Source: Gordonia araii NBRC 100433 (GTDB lineage Bacteria > Actinomycetota > Actinomycetes > Mycobacteriales > Mycobacteriaceae). Taken from it: a DNA stretch of 47,269 bases. A model generated the notes under the pieces. That model searched no databases and had not been told where the DNA came from. It was given only the letters and a program-made list of their open reading frames with translations. This document shows positions 1 to 9,259 of the stretch, in pieces. How positions within the stretch are numbered: the first letter of the stretch is position 1; the number at the start of each line of letters is the position of its first letter. The position numbers were made by a program, and so were the translations under genes. The stretch covers positions 1 to 47,269 of the forward strand of contig NZ_BAEE01000027.1 in the NCBI RefSeq assembly GCF_000241265.1, read 5' to 3'.

Positions 1-825
1 GATATTCATACCCATTTCATGCCGCGCAACGTACTCGACAAGGTGTGGGCGTACTTCGACTCGGCTGGCCCGAAGCTCGGCCGCGAGTGGCCGATCAACT
101 ACCGGGCTACCGAGCAGACTCGTGTCGACGGTCTGACGGCATTCGGCGTGCAGGCGTTCACCTCGATGATCTACGCGCACAAACCCGACATGGCCGCGTG
201 GCTGAACTCGTGGGCGCTCGACTTCGCCGCGCGCGAACCCCGCTGCCTGCACACGTCGACCTTCTACCCCGAGCCGGACGCACCGGGCTACACCGCCGCG
301 GCCATCGAGGCCGGCACGCGAATCTTCAAGGTGCACGTCCAGGTCGGCGACTTCTCCCCCGACGATCCGATGCTCACGCCGGTGTGGGGACTGGTCGAGG
401 ACTCGGGTCTGCCGGTCGTGATCCACTGCGGATCCGGTCCGGCACCCGGTCGCTTCACCGGGCCCGCGCCGGTCGCGAACGTATTGCGCGAGTTCCCGAA
501 ACTGCGGCTGATCGTCGCGCACATGGGGACGACGGAATACCTCGACTTCCTCGATCTCGCCGAGCGCTACGAAAACGTTGGTCTGGACACGACGATGTCG
601 TTCACCGATTTCGCCGAGGAAGGCGCGCCGTATCCGCGCGAGGCGCTGCGGCGTGTGAAGGCAATCGGAGACAAGGTCTATTGGGGTTCGGACTATCCGA
701 ACATTCCGTACCCGTATGCGCACGGAATCGACGCCCTCATTCGCCTCGATCTCGGCGACGAATGGCTGCGCAAGGTGCTCTACGAAAACGCCGCCGCACT
801 GTTCGGCCTGGAAAAGGCGTCGTAA
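1..825 (+). CDS. Amidohydrolase family protein (5' end outside window)
   Basis: The reading frame is already open at base 1 and begins DIHTHF, so the gene starts upstream and only its 5' tip is missing; the ATG at base 19 is internal. HxH (DIHTH) is the first metal-ligand pair of the amidohydrolase (Amidohydrolase_2) TIM barrel. Further fingerprints follow in order: VIHCGSG near residue 140, IVAHMGTTEY near 173 and YWGSDYPNIPY near 230, which supplies the late Asp ligand. The family hydrolyses or decarboxylates cyclic and aromatic substrates with one or two divalent metals in the cytoplasm; the substrate cannot be read from sequence. Its stop codon overlaps the next start (TAATG), so the two genes were co-transcribed. 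Confidence 0.85.
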   Translation, partial: DIHTHFMPRNVLDKVWAYFDSAGPKLGREWPINYRATEQTRVDGLTAFGVQAFTSMIYAHKPDMAAWLNSWALDFAAREPRCLHTSTFYPEPDAPGYTAAAIEAGTRIFKVHVQVGDFSPDDPMLTPVWGLVEDSGLPVVIHCGSGPAPGRFTGPAPVANVLREFPKLRLIVAHMGTTEYLDFLDLAERYENVGLDTTMSFTDFAEEGAPYPREALRRVKAIGDKVYWGSDYPNIPYPYAHGIDALIRLDLGDEWLRKVLYENAAALFGLEKAS

Positions 826-1586
826 TGCTCACGCGCCTTCGCGATCTCACCCTGACTGAGCAGTCCGCGTCGGGCCACGATCACCTATCCGCCGCCAGCG
901 GGATCGTCGTGCTCGGGACGCGCTTCTACATCGTCGGCGACGACGAGTGCAGCCTTGCGGTCTTCTCGTCGGAGAATGACGCGCCCGGCCGATTGGTCCG
1001 GCTGCTCCCCGAAGTCATGCCTGCCGATGCCGCGATGCGCAAGGCTGCGAAGCCCGACTTCGAGGTCTTGCTGCTACTACCCGCAGCGCAGGCGCCGAGC
1101 ACGCTGCTAGCGCTCGGGTCGGGATCCACCGCGAACCGACGGCGTGGCGCGCTGGTCGGGCTCACCGACGGCGGCGAGGTACGCAGTGTCGACGTCCTCG
1201 ACCTTTCGCGGTTGTACACGGCGATCGCGGCAGTGGTCGAGGAGGTCAATGTCGAAGGGGCGATTGCCCGAGACGACCGCCTGCTCGTCTTCAACCGCGG
1301 CAACGCCGCACATCCCGACAATGCGATCCTCGCCGTCGACCTCGCCCGTGTGCTGGCCGGAAAGCCGGTTGAGATCCTGGCGGCGAGCACCCTTCGCTTG
1401 CCGCATGTGAATGGTGTGCCGCTCTGCGTCACCGACGCTTGCTCGCTCGACGACGACACCATCGTCGTCGCGGCCGTTGCCGAAAGACACCTCCGACTCG
1501 TATCACGACGGCGCCCTCGTAGGGGCCGCGCTCGGCATCCTCAGCGCCGGCCACGGCTACGCGAGCGGACAAATTCGTCGCCGTAG
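825..1586 (+). pseudogene. Frameshifted, 3'-truncated beta-propeller-like protein (DUF6929-like)
   Basis: ATG at 825 overlaps the amidohydrolase stop. The first ~220 codons look intact: ASGIVVLG near residue 25, IVGDDE, KPDFEVL, LALGSGS, LDLSRLY, VNVEGA and FNRGN. I recognise this pattern, from memory, as the family annotated DUF6929. At about 1486 one extra G shifts the frame; removing it gives AENTSDSYHDGALVGAALGIL, the expected continuation. Soon after ILSA the family-like sequence stops at a 14-bp inverted repeat (1568-1640), and the usual C-terminal part is absent. I therefore call it a pseudogene with a 1-bp insertion and a lost 3' end. The function of the family is unknown to me. Confidence 0.6.
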
Positions 1587-1640
1587 CGAGCCGTCGTGGA
1601 CATATCGTCCATCAGCGGTTCCAGGAGCGACGAATTTGTC
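1568..1640. repeat. 14-bp perfect inverted repeat, 45-bp spacer
   Basis: GACAAATTCGTCGC at 1568-1581 is exactly reverse-complemented at 1627-1640. It sits between the decayed propeller gene (+) and the 3' end of the quinone oxidoreductase (-). It could be a long stem-loop acting as a shared terminator, or the ends of a small mobile element. It has no T-tract, and no target-site duplication was seen. Confidence 0.6.
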
Positions 1641-1643
1641 GCA

Positions 1644-2612
1644 TCACTCCCCGATGACGACGACGGCCTTGCCGCGAACCTTCCCCTCGTGCAGATCGTG
1701 CAGGGCCTGCGGCAGTTGAGCCAGCGTGTAGGTCGCATCGACGGGAGGCCGCATTCCGCCGTCGATCATCTCGATGAGTTCGTCGTGCAGCATCGCCGGC
1801 ACATCCGGGTGGGTGCGGATGTATTCGCCCCACGCGGCGCCCACGATGTCGATGTTGCGGAACAGCACGCGATTGAGTTTGACGGTCGGGATGCCGCCCG
1901 CGGCGAACCCGATGACGACGTACCGGCCGTCCGGCGCGACGGTGCGCAGGGCGTCGTCGAAGACGTCGCCGCCGACGGGGTCGATCATCACGTCGACACC
2001 GCCGTCGGACAATGCCTTGACCTTGTCGCCCCAGCCCTCTTCGAGCTGTACGACTTCGTCGGCCCCGGCGTCGCGCAACATCTGCTCGGCACCGCGGCGG
2101 TGGACGATCGCGATGACCTTGGCGCCCATTTCCTTCGCGACGCGAATGGATGCGGCACCGACGCCGCCGGCCGCTCCGAGGACGCCGACGACCTCGCCCG
2201 GTGCGGTGTGCGCACGCAGCTTGAGCGCGAAGATCGCCGTCTGGAAGTTGATGCCCATCGCCGCGCCTTCGGCGAAGCTCAGGCCTTCCGGCTGCGGCAG
2301 GATCTGCTCGGGCACCGCCACCATCTGCTCGGCGAAGCCGCCGATCCCGGCGAACACCAGCACCTTGTCGCCGACCTGGTACCGCCCGCCCTCGGGCGCC
2401 TCGCGCACGACGCCGGCGACCTCGGTTCCCGGCGTGAACGGCAGCGGGGGACGCATCTGGTAGAGGCCGCGGCTCATCAGCAGGTCGGGGAAGCAGACAC
2501 CGCAGGCCTTGATGTCGATGAGGTACTGTCCGGCACCCGGCTTCGGGTCGTCGACGTCGGCGAGTTCGAGGCCGCCGGGGCCGGATTCTTCACGCAGCAG
2601 CTGAGCCTTCAT
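1644..2612 (-). CDS. NADPH:quinone oxidoreductase family protein (zinc-independent MDR type)
   Basis: This 322-residue protein is a medium-chain dehydrogenase/reductase. The N-terminal GroES-like domain carries CGVCFPDLL and PGTEVAGVV. The nucleotide-binding domain has the glycine motif LGAAGGVG near residue 145, GADEVVQ, and VIDPVGG-like VMIDPVGGD near 215. No structural-zinc Cys cluster is present, as usual for the quinone oxidoreductase branch. It is expected to be a cytoplasmic NAD(P)H-dependent reductase of quinones or enones. The ATG at 2612 has a weak upstream GGTGG. A KstR-like palindrome lies 17 nt upstream (2630-2643), which suggests control by the steroid-catabolism repressor. The substrate is not known. 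Confidence 0.88.
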   Translation of the reverse strand: MKAQLLREESGPGGLELADVDDPKPGAGQYLIDIKACGVCFPDLLMSRGLYQMRPPLPFTPGTEVAGVVREAPEGGRYQVGDKVLVFAGIGGFAEQMVAVPEQILPQPEGLSFAEGAAMGINFQTAIFALKLRAHTAPGEVVGVLGAAGGVGAASIRVAKEMGAKVIAIVHRRGAEQMLRDAGADEVVQLEEGWGDKVKALSDGGVDVMIDPVGGDVFDDALRTVAPDGRYVVIGFAAGGIPTVKLNRVLFRNIDIVGAAWGEYIRTHPDVPAMLHDELIEMIDGGMRPPVDATYTLAQLPQALHDLHEGKVRGKAVVVIGE

Positions 2613-2629
2613 AGGGCCACCCTACGCGG

Positions 2630-2643
2630 TGGAACGTGTTCCA
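2630..2643. promoter_or_regulatory. KstR-like operator (box 1)
   Basis: TGGAACGTGTTCCA fits the KstR consensus TnnAACnnGTTnnA at every fixed position and has 5-bp arms (GGAAC/GTTCC). It lies 17 nt upstream of the quinone oxidoreductase ATG (-) and 21 nt upstream of the methyltransferase ATG (+), so it could repress both divergent genes. Confidence 0.65.
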
Positions 2644-2664
2644 ACTCCGGATACGATCAGGTTC

Positions 2665-3333
2665 ATGGATTCCCCGACGACCCTCCCGTCGACACTCAGC
2701 CGAGAGCGGCTCGACGTGGCACAGGCGGCCCCCGGATTTCTCCCCCTCGACGAGGCGCTGGCACTCCACGAGGCAGCGGGAACCTTTGTCGCGCAACCAG
2801 ACTCGGTCGGAATCGGCGTCGAGGTCGGCACGTACTGCGGCAAGTCGACGGTGTTTCTCGGGGCGGTGTCGGAGGCCCACGGCGCGCTGCTGGCAACGGT
2901 CGACCATCACCGCGGTTCCGAGGAGCATCAGCCGGGCTGGGAGTATCACGACGAGTCGCTGGTCGACCCGCACGCCGGCACCCTGGACACGTCGGCGCGG
3001 TTCCGCCGAACGATCTTCGATGCCGGCCTGGAGGACACCGTCATCGGGATCATCGCGTCGTCGACGATGGGCGCGCGGATGTGGGGCCGGGAGGTCGACT
3101 TCGTGTTCATCGACGGCGGCCACAGCATGGCGGCCGCGCAGAACGACTTCGACGGCTGGTCGCCGTGGGTGCGGATCGGTGGCGGACTGCTCATCCACGA
3201 CGTCTTTCCCGATCCGGCCGACGGTGGCCGCCCGCCCTACGAGATCTACCGTCAGGCACTCGACAGCGGTCTGTTCGAGGAGGTCGCGGCGCACGGCTCG
3301 TTGCGCGTGCTCCAGCGCGTCGCCGCCGGCTGA
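2665..3333 (+). CDS. Class I SAM-dependent methyltransferase (Methyltransf_24-like)
   Basis: A 222-residue protein. The ATG at 2665 (MDSPTTLP) is preferred to the upstream GTG at 2629 because the latter would run the coding region across the KstR-like palindrome. SAM motif I is GVEVGTYCGKS near residue 52, acidic motif II is TVDHHRGSEE near 75, and a post-motif VDFVFIDGGHS near 145 is followed by GGLLIHDVFPDP. The YEIYRQAL and LRVLQR blocks complete a compact Rossmann methyltransferase. It stands alone, divergent from the quinone oxidoreductase and convergent with the STAND gene. The acceptor substrate is unknown. Confidence 0.8.
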   Translation: MDSPTTLPSTLSRERLDVAQAAPGFLPLDEALALHEAAGTFVAQPDSVGIGVEVGTYCGKSTVFLGAVSEAHGALLATVDHHRGSEEHQPGWEYHDESLVDPHAGTLDTSARFRRTIFDAGLEDTVIGIIASSTMGARMWGREVDFVFIDGGHSMAAAQNDFDGWSPWVRIGGGLLIHDVFPDPADGGRPPYEIYRQALDSGLFEEVAAHGSLRVLQRVAAG

Positions 3334-3360
3334 CCCTCGCGACGCCGAGTGCGGGGCGTC

Positions 3361-6300
3361 TCAGGATTCCGGGCACGGCTCGCGGAACGGGAGGTTGTGC
3401 GCCGCGGTGCGCCACTGCTCCTCGGTCAGCGTGCCGCCCGTCGCCGCACATACCCGGCGTGCCTGCGCTTCGTGGTCGATCTGCCACCACGCCAGCATCT
3501 GATGGCCGCCGACGAACACGCGGGACGACCCGGCGAAGGCGACGGTCCGCAGGAGCAGCGCGTCGGACTTCCCACCGAAACCGGTGCCCTCGTGCCGCGG
3601 ATCCGACGGATCGTCGAGCGACCACAGCTCGGTGCCGCGATCGGTCCCGGCCGCCAGCCAGCGACCGTCTGCCGACCGCGACAACGAGGTCACCCTCGAC
3701 GGCCGGGGGATGCGCCGGACCACCGTCGACGAGGAGCCGTCGACGCGCTGCACGACGATCGTCGAGTCGTCGGACCCGGTGTACACGAACCTGCCGTCGG
3801 CACTGAAGACCGCGCCGAGCACCATTCCCTGGTGGACCGTGTCGACGCTCGGACCGGTCGGCCGCGCCGGGTCGCCGATGGACCACCGGTACGTGCGGTG
3901 ATCGGCTGAACCGACGACGATCGTCGAGTTGTCCGGGGAGAAGGCGGCCGATTCGACGAATCCGTCGACCCCCGACAGCCTGCCCAGCGGCCGGGGCGAC
4001 GACGGGTCGCCCAACGACCAGAGCCGCAGCGACGAATCCGTGTCGGCGGTGACGAGCATCGACCCGCGCGGAGCGAACTCGACGAGCCCGACGTGCCGTG
4101 TTCCGGTCGGCAGGGTGCTGACCAGCCGCGGAGCCGCGCGGTCGGAGATGTCGTAGACGACGACCGTTCCCCCGCCTTCGAGAGCCGCGGCGAACAGCCT
4201 GCCGTCCGGGCTGACCGCCACATCGCTCGCCGCCTTCGCGCCGGGCAGCGCGATCGTCGACGCGAACCGGGGGCGGTCCCCATCGATCCGCCACACGGCT
4301 ATCCGCAGCGATCCCGCGGTGACCACCACGGTGCCCATGGCGTCGGTGGCCGGGCGCCGAATCGGTGAGCGGTGTCCGGGGACGGGCGAATCGGGGAGGT
4401 TCCACGCACTGATCGTTCGTGCGCCTCCGGCGGTGAGCAGGGTGCCGTCGGCGAGGAAGTCGACGGCCATGATCCCGCCGCCGCCCGAGCGCATCTCGGA
4501 ACCGATCTGTTGCAGCGGCTGGCGCTGCACAGCCGGATCCACCACGTCGGCGACCGCCCACCGCCGGGCCGCACCATCGAGGCCGCCGGTGACCAGCGTC
4601 TGCCCGTCAGCGGTGAAGTCCAGCGACCAGATCGCGTCGGGGTGCGCGTTCATGGTGAAGCCGACGAATCTGGGTGCACGCGGGTCGGTCAGGCCCCACA
4701 CGCCGATCGTCCCGTTGTCGCGCCCGGCGGCGAGAACCCTGCCGTCGGGCGACACGGCGACCGAATGCCAGCCGATGCCCACACCGTCGCGCATCGTGGC
4801 CACTACGCGCGGCGAGGCGGTGTCACCGACGTCGACGACGAGCACCGCACCCCCGCTGGTCACGGCCGCGAGCAGCGACCCCGTCGGGCCGAACGCCAGA
4901 CTCCGGACGGGACCGGAGTCGCCGTCGACCGTCCCGCGCGCCACGAATCCGCGGTCGGCGTCCCAGAGCGCGACCGTGCCGTTGTCGTGGCTGGTCGCGA
5001 GCACACGGCCGTCCGGACTGAACGCCAGGATGTACGCGGTCCCCGCACTGGGCGGAACCGCCAGCCTGTGCAACAGCGCCGGACGCGACGGGTCGGTGAC
5101 GTCGAAGACGGCGATCGCTCCGTTGCCCGAAGCCACCGCCAGGCTGTTGCCGTCGGGACTGAACGCCACCGACGTGGCGAAATCCCCGACGATCACCGGC
5201 GTCGGATAGGGCCGCAGCCTGGGGCCCGCCCACAGTCGCACGGTCCGGTCGTAGCTGGCGGTGGCGATCAGCCCGCGCGTTCGGGCGACGACCAGGTCGT
5301 AGATCGGCCCGCGGTGCAGGCGCTCGCTGGAGCGCGGCAGCGGAAGGTCTTGGGTGCGCAGCACGCCGAAGCGGGCGTCGGAGTCATCCGGTCGCAGCCG
5401 CCACGCCGCCACGGACAGCTGCGCGGCCAGCCCCGGATCGGTGGATCTGGTCTGTTCGGCGGTGGCGAGGAGTTCGGCGAACCGCGCGTCGTCGCGCTGG
5501 TGACCGAGGGCCACATTGCCGGCGATGGCGATCCCCGCTGCCAGCATCGCGACGACCGCCAGCATCGCGATGGCCGTCTGGCGCAGCCGCCGGCGGCGAG
5601 CGGCGCGGTCGAGATGCCGGCCACTCGCGTCGAGGAAGTCTTTCGCGCGCGCCGGGAGCAGCGGATCGTCGGCGACGACCGCGCTGCGGTGGTAGCGGGC
5701 GTCGTCGTAGAGCTGGGCGTCGTCGCGACCGCTGGTCTCCCAGTCGTCGGCGTCGACGGTGACGCGCTGCAGGACCGGCTTGAGCACGCGCGACCGCTCG
5801 ATCAGGTCGGCCATCCGCGGCCACTGGGTGAGCACGGCGTCGTGGATGAGGACGATGCCGCGGTCGCTGACGATCAGCAGTCGTGCCGCCGCGAGCTGCT
5901 CGACGATATGCGTGAGCGCGTCGTGGTCGGGGTCCACGGCGGCGATCCCCGGCGCGTCGAGCGGTACCCGCACGACGACGCGGTCGGCGGCGACGTGGAC
6001 CAGCGCCAGCAGCAACCGCTCGGCGACCGGCTGCTCGTCGTCGGGCAAGGAGGTGAACGCGTCCTCGGCGGTGGCCGCGATGGCGGTGCCGACGCCCCCG
6101 AGCGCGCGGTACCCGGCGAGACTCAGCGACTCCCCGCGACGACGGGCCGCCATTTCGGCGAGCACATGGGCCAGCAGCGGAAGTTGCCCGGCGCGGTTGT
6201 CGGCGTCGGACGGTGAGGCCGAATGCAGATCGGCGATGATCCGCGCCGCCAGCCCCGGCTCGACGCGCAGTCCGGCGACACGGGCCGGTTTGACGATGAT

Positions 6301-7191
6301 GTCGGCGAGTTGATCGTCGCTCATCGGTCCGACGATCAGCGAGCGGCGCTGCCAAGCGTGGGCCAGCACGTCGATCGCGGCGGCCCGTTCGTACATGTCG
6401 GCGCGGATGCCCAGCACGACCACGTGCCCCGGGGCGGCGGCGAGGTCCAGCATCCGAGCCACCGCGGCATCGATCTGTCCCGCGGTGAACCCGCCGACGA
6501 GCAGCCCCTCGCATTGGTCGACGGTGTGGATCCAAACGGTCGCGGAATCGTCGTCGTCCTCGGTCGCCATATCGGAGCCCTCGACGAGTTCGACCGCATA
6601 GCGAGCGTCGACCGCCCAGCGGTCGCCGTCGGACGCATGCCGCTGCAACAACCGCGCGACGCCGGCACCGAGCAGTGACGACTTTCCGGCACCGGATACC
6701 CCGGTCACGACGATCACCCGGTCGCGGGGCACGGCAGCCGCGGCCGCCTCGGCGATCAGCGCGCCGAACTCGTCGAGAACGTCGTCACGGCCGAAGAACA
6801 CGTCGCGCTGTTCCGGCGCGAGCGGTGCCAACCCGACATAGGGCACGTCGACGTGCGGGCCGGGTGCGGGGATCGTCGACTCTCCCCCGTCGCGCGCCAG
6901 ACTCCACCAGTGCCGCCATCTCGGTAGCGGCGGGACCTGCCGCTCGGGGTCGCGCATCTGCGCCCGCAGGATCAGCCACGTGAGGACCGGCTCGAGCGAG
7001 TCGAACGAGGCCGGCAGGTGCCGGCCGCGTCGCCAGTCGCTGATGCGCTGCACCGAGGCCGTCGGGGTCGACGGCGACAGCTTCGCCGCACCGCGCGAAA
7101 CGGTCTCCAGGGTGGGCGAGCCGGCGGCGTCGAACAATGCCGTGAGCTGATGCGCGAAGCGACCGGTTGCCTCGCCAGATGCCTGGTTCAC
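3361..7191 (-). CDS. nSTAND1-type NTPase with N-terminal helical module, TM helix and WD40 propeller(s)
   Basis: A protein of about 1276 residues from a GTG start (MNQASGEATG); the longer upstream frame only mirrors the porin remnant on the other strand. Residues 1-75 form a helical module, possibly HTH-like, with ISDWRRGRHLP. The FFGR motif (132) introduces the STAND NTPase: Walker A GVSGAGKSS (164-172) and Walker B-like TVDQCEGLL (223-231). ARAKDFLDAS precedes a single membrane helix (about 539-562). From about 640 to 1230 run many WD40 repeats (AFSPDG, LAAGRDNGTIGVW, VYTGSDDSTIVV). The end, CAATGGTLTEEQWR, is typical of this architecture. STAND ATPases act as switch-like sensors, and relatives are linked to defence or signalling. 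The role here is not established, and no effector gene is adjacent. Confidence 0.85.
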   Translation of the reverse strand: MNQASGEATGRFAHQLTALFDAAGSPTLETVSRGAAKLSPSTPTASVQRISDWRRGRHLPASFDSLEPVLTWLILRAQMRDPERQVPPLPRWRHWWSLARDGGESTIPAPGPHVDVPYVGLAPLAPEQRDVFFGRDDVLDEFGALIAEAAAAAVPRDRVIVVTGVSGAGKSSLLGAGVARLLQRHASDGDRWAVDARYAVELVEGSDMATEDDDDSATVWIHTVDQCEGLLVGGFTAGQIDAAVARMLDLAAAPGHVVVLGIRADMYERAAAIDVLAHAWQRRSLIVGPMSDDQLADIIVKPARVAGLRVEPGLAARIIADLHSASPSDADNRAGQLPLLAHVLAEMAARRRGESLSLAGYRALGGVGTAIAATAEDAFTSLPDDEQPVAERLLLALVHVAADRVVVRVPLDAPGIAAVDPDHDALTHIVEQLAAARLLIVSDRGIVLIHDAVLTQWPRMADLIERSRVLKPVLQRVTVDADDWETSGRDDAQLYDDARYHRSAVVADDPLLPARAKDFLDASGRHLDRAARRRRLRQTAIAMLAVVAMLAAGIAIAGNVALGHQRDDARFAELLATAEQTRSTDPGLAAQLSVAAWRLRPDDSDARFGVLRTQDLPLPRSSERLHRGPIYDLVVARTRGLIATASYDRTVRLWAGPRLRPYPTPVIVGDFATSVAFSPDGNSLAVASGNGAIAVFDVTDPSRPALLHRLAVPPSAGTAYILAFSPDGRVLATSHDNGTVALWDADRGFVARGTVDGDSGPVRSLAFGPTGSLLAAVTSGGAVLVVDVGDTASPRVVATMRDGVGIGWHSVAVSPDGRVLAAGRDNGTIGVWGLTDPRAPRFVGFTMNAHPDAIWSLDFTADGQTLVTGGLDGAARRWAVADVVDPAVQRQPLQQIGSEMRSGGGGIMAVDFLADGTLLTAGGARTISAWNLPDSPVPGHRSPIRRPATDAMGTVVVTAGSLRIAVWRIDGDRPRFASTIALPGAKAASDVAVSPDGRLFAAALEGGGTVVVYDISDRAAPRLVSTLPTGTRHVGLVEFAPRGSMLVTADTDSSLRLWSLGDPSSPRPLGRLSGVDGFVESAAFSPDNSTIVVGSADHRTYRWSIGDPARPTGPSVDTVHQGMVLGAVFSADGRFVYTGSDDSTIVVQRVDGSSSTVVRRIPRPSRVTSLSRSADGRWLAAGTDRGTELWSLDDPSDPRHEGTGFGGKSDALLLRTVAFAGSSRVFVGGHQMLAWWQIDHEAQARRVCAATGGTLTEEQWRTAAHNLPFREPCPES

Positions 7192-7384
7192 CCCCGAACC
7201 GTACCCAGCCGACCGTGCTTCCGGCGAACTGTGCGATCCGGTCCGGAAAACTGGGAAACGACGTCTGACCTGCTTTGACGCCCCCAATCTCCACCGGCCG
7301 AATATGCCGATGGTCCCTGCCGCCGGACAGTGATCGAAACAGCCCATTCGCCCGCTCGACAGCGGGCACCACGTGGAGGAACCC

Positions 7385-7956
7385 ATGTTTCGCTCGGTGT
7401 TAGCCCGGATCGCCCCGTCGCGCCGCTGGACTCCAACCCGGCCACCAAGGAAGCGTTCATGACGGCCAAGACGTGGGCCCGCGTCACCGGACTCGACGAG
7501 AAGGGCGTGAGTGCCACGCTGACCCTCGGTTACCAGTTCGGCTACCCGGTGGCCATCGCCCCCGACGGGGTCGACATCACCATGCACACGCCCGACCTGA
7601 AGGTCATCGGCGGCATCGCCGCGAAGGTCAGTCCCGAGATCGGCGGCGAAATCGGTGCGCCGCCCAGCGCGTCGGGAAAGATCGGCGGCGAATTCGGCCC
7701 CGAGCTGGGTGCGGAAGCGACGATCATCCCGTCCACCGACGTGAGCTTCAGAGTCGCGCCGGGCAAGATCCAGGAGGTCGAGGCACTCAAGGTCACCATG
7801 ACCAACCCGCGGTTCGCCATCGACTGGGACGGGATCCACTTGGCCGTGTACAACGCGGTCGGCCCGGTCACGGTCCGTCCCTTCGCGCGGATCCTGGTCA
7901 CCACGAAAGCCGGCGTCTACCAGGTGGTCGCGCTGGGGGTTCCGCGGCAGGTCTGA
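7385..7956 (+). pseudogene. MspA-family porin remnant lacking signal peptide
   Basis: The C-terminal part is clearly MspA-like: LDSNPATKEAF, LTLGYQFGYPV, a Gly-rich middle, SFRVAPGKIQEV and TVRPFARILVTT. MspA porins are mycomembrane channels and need an N-terminal signal peptide. Here a strong Shine-Dalgarno (GGAGGA) precedes the ATG at 7385 (MFRSVLARIAP), but that frame stops after about 25 codons. The porin frame has no signal sequence; its first ATG is at 7459, already inside the domain. A hairpin (7351-7366, CCCGCT/AGCGGG) precedes the RBS. The simplest reading is an internal deletion plus frameshift that removed the signal peptide. A cytosolic product from 7459 is the alternative. Confidence 0.6.
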
Positions 7957-8007
7957 CAACAATCATCGCCGGGTCTGCAGAGAGGCCGTGAGACCGGTAG
8001 CGACGCG

Positions 8008-9207
8008 TCAAGCCGTCGCGGCGTCGAACCGCTGCGGCAGCGGCAGGTTCCCGACGCCGCTGACCCGCACCTCGCCGAGCCCCTGCCAGGCCGCCGCTTG
8101 GGCGAGCAGTTCCACGGCGGCCTCTACGGTGCGGGCCGGCGCGCGTTCCTCCTGCCAGGCCGCCTGCACCAGTAGGGCCCGGCCGCTCCGATCGGCCTTC
8201 AGGTCGATCCGACCGGCGAGACGCCCGCTCACCATCAACGGCAGGCAGTAGTAGCCGTACTTGCGCTTCTCCTTGGGCGTGTAGATCTCGATGCGGTAGT
8301 GGAAGTCGAACATGCGCTCGGCGCGCGGTCGGAACCACACGACCGGGTCGAACGGGGTGAGCAGCGCATCGGGTGCCAGCCGGCCGGGCACGCGCGCGTC
8401 GCGGTGCAGCCATGCCGGCTCGGGTTTGCCCGCCGCGTTCGTCCATCCCGCAACCCGCACCGGAAGCAGAAGCCCTTCGGCTTCGAGTTCCCCAACGACC
8501 AGGCGCGCATCGGCCGTCTTGAGCCGGTGGTAGTCGGCGAGGTCGGCCAGCGTCGCGACGCCGAGGGAAAGCGCGGCGCGCTCGACGAGTAGCCGGTGGG
8601 CGTCGTCGCGGGCGACCGGGACGAGTGCCTCCGCCGGCAGCACGTCCTCGGCGAGCGCGTATCGGCGCTGGAACCCTTCCCTCCCGGCCGAGGCGACCTC
8701 GCCCCAGGCGAAGAGGAGTTCGACGGCTCGTTTCGTCTCGCTCCAATCCCACCACGGTCCGCGGTTGTCGCGCGGCCCCTCCTCGAGTTCGCGCACGAAC
8801 TGCGGACCGCCGTCGGCCAGTTGGGCCCGCACCCGCTGCAGCGTCGACGACAACGCGCCGGCGCGGCCTTCGCGCCGATGCCGCTCCCGGTACTCCGCCA
8901 TCCGCCACCCGAACAGCCCACGGTCCCGTACCGGCACGAAGGCTGCCTCGTGGGCCCAGTATTCGGTGAATTCGCCGCTGCGCCACAGATGACGGTCGAG
9001 AGCATCGGGGTCGTATTGCCCGTGCCGGGAGAAGACCGGCAAATAGTGGCTGCGCGCGAACACGTTGACCGAGTCGATCTGCAGCACGTGGAGCCGATCG
9101 AGGGACGGATCGAACGGCCGGCGCTTGCGCAGTCGCGGTGTGTTGGCGAATCCCTGTGCGGCCAGCGCGACGCGACGAGCCTCGGCAGCGCTCAGCGACG
9201 AACTCAT
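8008..9207 (-). CDS. YcaQ/AlkX-like winged-helix DNA glycosylase (crosslink repair)
   Basis: A 399-residue protein of the HTH_42/YcaQ family. The N-terminal helical region is followed by LQIDSVNVFARSHY near residue 45, which holds the QxD catalytic signature of the interstrand-crosslink glycosylases. Other family blocks are SGEFTEYWAHEAAFVP, RGPWWDW and the late FDFHYRIEIYTPKEKRKYGYYCLP. Members excise alkylated bases and unhook DNA interstrand crosslinks. The ATG at 9207 is 52 nt downstream of the LLM oxidoreductase stop on the same strand, so a loose operon is possible. The C-terminus ends in LPLPQRFDA, as is usual for full-length members. Confidence 0.85.
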   Translation of the reverse strand: MSSSLSAAEARRVALAAQGFANTPRLRKRRPFDPSLDRLHVLQIDSVNVFARSHYLPVFSRHGQYDPDALDRHLWRSGEFTEYWAHEAAFVPVRDRGLFGWRMAEYRERHRREGRAGALSSTLQRVRAQLADGGPQFVRELEEGPRDNRGPWWDWSETKRAVELLFAWGEVASAGREGFQRRYALAEDVLPAEALVPVARDDAHRLLVERAALSLGVATLADLADYHRLKTADARLVVGELEAEGLLLPVRVAGWTNAAGKPEPAWLHRDARVPGRLAPDALLTPFDPVVWFRPRAERMFDFHYRIEIYTPKEKRKYGYYCLPLMVSGRLAGRIDLKADRSGRALLVQAAWQEERAPARTVEAAVELLAQAAAWQGLGEVRVSGVGNLPLPQRFDAATA

Positions 9208-9259
9208 GGGCCCACGCTATCGGCACACCCCGACAAGACTGCCGACCGCGTGGGCGGTC

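Noticed and set aside
1568..1640. Insertion sequence ends
   Set aside because: Only 73 bp in total; no transposase or target duplication seen, so listed only as an inverted repeat.
1596..3806. Long plus-strand open frame (736 codons)
   Set aside because: It is antisense to the quinone oxidoreductase and STAND genes; Arg/Asp/His-rich composition shows it is a GC shadow.
4372..6216. Plus-strand open frame of 614 codons
   Set aside because: Antisense to the WD40/STAND gene, with no RBS and shadow composition.
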